Positions 23,015 through 26,296 of a DNA stretch of 26,296 bases are shown piece after piece. How positions within the stretch are numbered: position 1 is the stretch's first letter; each line of letters opens with the position of its first letter. Source of the DNA: UBA6398 sp963660485 (GTDB lineage Bacteria; Bacteroidota; Bacteroidia; Bacteroidales; Bacteroidaceae). The notes beneath the pieces were generated by a model, which worked only from the letters and a program-made list of their open reading frames with translations, searched no databases and was not told the DNA's origin. The stretch is taken from contig CAVKYH010000026.1 in NCBI GenBank assembly GCA_963660485.1, forward strand, positions 1 through 26,296. Direction: 5' to 3'. The position numbers and the translations under genes are program-made.

Positions 23015-26000
23015 ATGAAAATCTCAAAATCATTCAAACTACTATTATTATCCACCCTATTTTTTCCGATATGCGTAAACGCGCAAAACGATGTCAGACA
23101 TTATTTAAACGATGTCAGTTCTCTTTTAAATAATATCGGTTCTCGTAAATACGCCATCGGACGTATATCTGTGGAAGATGTAAAAGACAGTGCCAATACG
23201 CTTTACTTCTATGCTTCCACCAATTGTGCCTACCTTTCTTTCAATGAGGAAAACGTGGAGGAGATATATGCAAAGACGCGCGCGCTGCTTCCGGAAAACT
23301 ATGCCAAGAGAAAATTGGCGATAATAGCCGATGAGCACGAAATAAGCGAATATATTCCGGCGGCAAAGCGTTCAAAGAAAACCAAGACGCTGAAATTTAC
23401 CCGTCCCGACCAGACACCGTTGGTAACAAACGCATCATCGCCGATAAACCCCGACAGAGGACTCGAAGGAAAACACATTGTGGTTTGGCCAAGCCACGGA
23501 CGATATTACGAACAAAAGCTAACAAGATGGGAATGGCAGAGAGCGCGAATGTTCATGACCGTAGAAGATCTCTACACCCGCAGCTACGTAATGCCGTTTC
23601 TCGTTCCCATGCTCGAAAAAGCAGGGGCAAACGTGCTGATTCCGCGCGAACGCGACACGCAAACCGAAGAAATCATCGTTGACAACGACAACGGAATAGA
23701 CAAAGGCTCTGCATATTCCGAAACAAACGGGAAAGAATCCTGGACAACGGGAACAGAAAAAGGCTTCGCGCATCTACGCCCGATATACAAAGACTTCGAA
23801 AATCCTTTCACCGAAGGCACTTACCGCGAAACGCCTACCGTGAGCCGCAACGACACAAGCAGCATAATCTGGAAGCCACAGTTCAAGAAATCCGGCGAAT
23901 ATGCGGTGTACGTGTCCTATCATACCGTTGCCAACAGCACAGAAGATGCCTCCTACACCGTATTTCATCGCGGCGTTGCCACACAGTTTAAAATCAATCA
24001 GGCTATGGGCAGCGGCACTTGGGTATATCTCGGCACTTTTGACTTTGGCGCGGGCTGCAACGACTCAAACCGTGTGGTTCTAAGCAACTATTCAAGCAAA
24101 AAGGGCAGAATTGTTACTGCCGATGCCGTACGCTTTGGCGGCGGAATGGGGAACATTGCACGCCACAACGCACCCGAAGACACCGCCAGCCAAGATTATT
24201 CCTACGTAACGAGCACCTATCCGCGCTTTACCGAAGGCGCGCGCTACTATATGCAATGGGCGGGCGTTCCCGACTCAGTATATTCTCCCAGCAACGGCAA
24301 AGACGACTACCGCGACGATTATGTTAACCGCGGCATTTGGGTAAACTACATCGCCGGCGGGTCTTCGGTATATCCCGAGGGAAAAGGTTTGAACATTCCC
24401 GTAGATCTTTCGTTCGCTTTCCATACCGACGCCGGAACATATAAGAGCGACAAAATCGTAGGTACGCTCGGAATCTACTCAACAAAGGAATACGACGGAA
24501 AATTCTATAACGGTTCTTCGCGTTTTCTCTCTCATGATTTGTGCGATCTCATTCAAAGCAATATCGTAAACGATGTCCGCAGACTTTATCTCCCTGACTG
24601 GACGCGCCGTGGCAAATGGAACAAACCCTACTACGAAGCTTGGGGGCCGCGAGTGCCTGCAATGTTGCTCGAGTTGCTTTCTCATCAGAATTTCGCCGAT
24701 ATGCGTTACGGTCTCGACCCGCGTTTTCGTTTCACTGTCAGCCGTGCGGTCTACAAAGGCATGCTTCAATTCATTTCCTCGCAATACGGCACGCCCTATG
24801 TGGTTCAGCCGTTGCCCGTTTCGCATTTTGCGCTGGAATTCACGGCACCGGGTTCAAACGAAGTGGAACTTTCCTGGCGCGCAACCAATGACAGTCTCGA
24901 GCCAACCGCAACTCCTGAGAAATATATCGTTTACAAGAAAATCGGAGACGGGGATTTCGACAACGGAACTCAGGTCGACGCCACTTCATGGCGCACAATA
25001 ATTCCCTGCGATACGGTTTGCAGTTTCAAGGTAACGGCTGTAAATCGCGGAGGAGAGAGTTTCCCGTCGGAAATACTCTCTGCCGCACGCACAAGAAGCA
25101 CTCTTGCTACTACGCCTACTGCATCTAAGACAAAAAAGAAGAAAGATGCTAAAAACGAGGTCAAAGCTGATTTCAATAACGACAATGTTATGCTGATTGT
25201 CAACGGATTCACGCGCGTCAGTGCGCCTGCCGATTTCGTAGCTCCCGCACCTGCCGACACAGCCCTCGCAGGTTTCCTCAACGATGTTGACCATGGTGTG
25301 CCCTATATCCAAGATTTCAGCTACATTGGCGATATGAAGAATTTCTATCGCGGCGAACCTTGGCACGATGACGATTCGGGAGGATTCGGCGACAGCTATG
25401 GCGACTACGAAACCAAACTTATTGCGGGCAACACCTTTAATTATCCGTCGGTTCACGGCAAAGCGGCTCTCGCGGCAGGCATGTCGTTCGTTTCGTGTAG
25501 CAGCGAAGCGGTGGAAGACAGCATCGTGTCGCTACAATCTTACAAAGCGGTGGATTTGATACTCGGCAAACAGATGCAAAGCAAGATGGGAAACGGCGGA
25601 TACTACCCCATCGCATTCAAGACATTCCCCCAAAAATTGCAGCAAGCCATTACAGAATATACAAACGGGGGCGGAAACATCTTTACATCGGGCTCGTATG
25701 TTGCAACCGACCTTTGGTGCAATCCGTTGGTGCCGTCGGCAAAGGAAGACCGCGACTTCGCACAAAACGTGCTGCATTACAAATGGCGCAACAACCGCGC
25801 AGCGCGCACCGGACTCGTAAAGAGCGTGGACTCGCCGGCTAAACAGTTCACCGGCGACTATAATTACTACAACACTCTCAATGCGGAGAGCTACGTGGTG
25901 GAGTCGCCCGACGGAATAGAACCCGCCGACAACGAAGGATGTACGATTATGAGATACACGGAAAACAATCTAAGCGCGGCTGTAGCCTGGAGCGGAAAAT

Positions 26001-26104
26001 ATCGCGCCGTAACATTGGGTTTCCCGTTTGAATCTATCAAATGTGAGGCTTCTCGAAAAGAACTTATGCACCAAGTTTTGCAATACTTCAACCTGGTGAA
26101 ATAA
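23015..26104 (+). CDS. Large exported N-acetylmuramoyl-L-alanine amidase-like protein ('xanthan lyase' type)
   Basis: A 1029-residue exported protein with several domains. A signal peptide ends VNA|Q (residue 24). A split amidase_3-type zinc domain is indicated by WPSHGRYY (His161), Glu184 in TVEDLY, FHTDAG (His470) and catalytic Glu553 in LLELLSHQNF. Between these halves, about 265-385, lies a golvesin/xanthan-lyase carbohydrate-binding-like beta domain. A fibronectin III-like domain follows (about 603-695), a Lys/Thr-rich linker, and a C-terminal region (about 720-1029) resembling a glutamine-amidotransferase-like fold. It is the last gene of the rnz unit and likely cuts peptide stems from MurNAc. 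Residues 25-45 are encoded by three 21-bp repeat units shared with intergenic arrays. Annotated relatives are often named xanthan lyase, but the zinc residues favour an amidase. Confidence 0.85.
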   Translation: MKISKSFKLLLLSTLFFPICVNAQNDVRHYLNDVSSLLNNIGSRKYAIGRISVEDVKDSANTLYFYASTNCAYLSFNEENVEEIYAKTRALLPENYAKRKLAIIADEHEISEYIPAAKRSKKTKTLKFTRPDQTPLVTNASSPINPDRGLEGKHIVVWPSHGRYYEQKLTRWEWQRARMFMTVEDLYTRSYVMPFLVPMLEKAGANVLIPRERDTQTEEIIVDNDNGIDKGSAYSETNGKESWTTGTEKGFAHLRPIYKDFENPFTEGTYRETPTVSRNDTSSIIWKPQFKKSGEYAVYVSYHTVANSTEDASYTVFHRGVATQFKINQAMGSGTWVYLGTFDFGAGCNDSNRVVLSNYSSKKGRIVTADAVRFGGGMGNIARHNAPEDTASQDYSYVTSTYPRFTEGARYYMQWAGVPDSVYSPSNGKDDYRDDYVNRGIWVNYIAGGSSVYPEGKGLNIPVDLSFAFHTDAGTYKSDKIVGTLGIYSTKEYDGKFYNGSSRFLSHDLCDLIQSNIVNDVRRLYLPDWTRRGKWNKPYYEAWGPRVPAMLLELLSHQNFADMRYGLDPRFRFTVSRAVYKGMLQFISSQYGTPYVVQPLPVSHFALEFTAPGSNEVELSWRATNDSLEPTATPEKYIVYKKIGDGDFDNGTQVDATSWRTIIPCDTVCSFKVTAVNRGGESFPSEILSAARTRSTLATTPTASKTKKKKDAKNEVKADFNNDNVMLIVNGFTRVSAPADFVAPAPADTALAGFLNDVDHGVPYIQDFSYIGDMKNFYRGEPWHDDDSGGFGDSYGDYETKLIAGNTFNYPSVHGKAALAAGMSFVSCSSEAVEDSIVSLQSYKAVDLILGKQMQSKMGNGGYYPIAFKTFPQKLQQAITEYTNGGGNIFTSGSYVATDLWCNPLVPSAKEDRDFAQNVLHYKWRNNRAARTGLVKSVDSPAKQFTGDYNYYNTLNAESYVVESPDGIEPADNEGCTIMRYTENNLSAAVAWSGKYRAVTLGFPFESIKCEASRKELMHQVLQYFNLVK
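23086..23148. repeat. 21-bp repeat array inside a coding region (A5), three units
   Basis: Units start at 23086, 23107 and 23128. The first carries the dyad ATGTC-A-GACAT and matches 18588-18608 in 20 of 21 bases; the second starts AAACGATGTCAG and the third ends GGTTCTCGTAA, like the TTGTCGTAA of 26208-26228. In the amidase frame they encode three related heptads, NDVRHYL, NDVSSLL and NNIGSRK, starting one residue after the predicted signal peptide cleavage site. Confidence 0.85.
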
Positions 26105-26127
26105 CCCACCACGCAAATTATCATAAC

Positions 26128-26159
26128 AAAGGCTGATTTCCTATTGAAAATCAGCCTTT
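26128..26159 (+). terminator. Rho-independent terminator of the rnz-amidase unit
   Basis: A 12-bp perfect stem, AAAGGCTGATTT at 26128-26139 with AAATCAGCCTTT at 26148-26159, has an 8-nt loop and is followed by TTGTTT. It lies 23 bp after the amidase stop codon. Confidence 0.9.
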
Positions 26160-26207
26160 TGTTTCATCCTTATGCCCTTACGGTTCACGTCAAATCCTAC
26201 ATTAGAA

Positions 26208-26296
26208 AAACTACATCGGTTGTCGTAAAAACTCCGGGCCACCAAATTTAAATTCCGACGCATCTAATTTAAATTAGATGCGTCGGAGTTTTTACG
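26208..26296. repeat. 21-bp-phased palindromic repeat array (A6), cut by window end
   Basis: Four units start at 26208, 26229, 26250 and 26271. The last two are reverse complements over 17 bases each, giving a perfect 34-bp palindrome at 26254-26287 with the same half-site as in A3. The second unit carries CTCCGGGCCA, the variant half-site of A2, so both variants occur in one array. The array lies beyond the terminator of the amidase gene and continues past the window (TTACG). Confidence 0.87.

Overview
This 26.3 kb window is chromosomal DNA from a member of the Bacteroidales (Bacteroidota), probably a gut-type lineage; I cannot name the genus. Three things point there: repeated matches to the Bacteroidota -7 promoter element TAnnTTTG just upstream of genes, the near absence of Shine-Dalgarno sequences, and a typical gene set (fasciclin and DUF4369 lipoproteins, an OmpP1/FadL-type porin, a bifunctional-nuclease protein with a UVR tail, a large 'xanthan lyase'-type amidase). 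I see no rRNA, tRNA, insertion sequence, phage gene or CRISPR array.

Layout. 344-2425 (-): PBP4-type D,D-carboxypeptidase followed by a secreted esterase. 2695-4773 (-): fasciclin lipoprotein. 4886-6039 (-): DUF4369 lipoprotein overlapping a small lipoprotein. 6311-7792 (+): prolyl-tRNA synthetase. 8093-10224 (-): RlmD 23S rRNA methyltransferase plus an unknown helical protein. 10337-13392 (-): orphan transporter-type substrate-binding lipoprotein overlapping a TPR protein. 13473-14726 (-): phosphoglycerate kinase, divergent from the DUF151/UVR protein (14950-15528, +). 15717-18425 (-): Gly/Trp/Tyr-rich exported protein, then an OmpP1/FadL-like porin. 18655-19818 (-): SotB-like MFS exporter. 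19951-26104 (+): four-gene unit of RNase Z, alpha/beta-hydrolase lipoprotein, NamZ-type exo-muramidase and large zinc amidase, with 4-nt overlaps at the first two junctions and an 18-nt gap at the last. Its last two genes suggest peptidoglycan turnover, a theme shared with the PBP4 gene at the other end.

The most unusual content is between the genes. Most longer gene-free stretches carry short arrays of a 21-bp module, usually bounded by AAA and TTT and centred on an interrupted dyad such as ATGTC-W-GACAT. Units follow each other at exactly 21 bp, two helical turns, so all centres lie on one DNA face. Some adjacent units are exact reverse complements and form 34-bp perfect palindromes; in two arrays the palindrome arms differ but remain self-complementary. 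Arrays lie at about 163-254, 7906-8031, 15531-15656, 18546-18650 and 26208-26296 (running off the window). Diverged relatives are at 2490-2615 and 17322-17363. Three units (23086-23148) lie inside the amidase gene, in frame, directly after its signal peptide. I regard this as the best candidate for an undescribed system: a BIME-like interspersed element or a ladder of protein-binding sites. Its function is not shown by the sequence.
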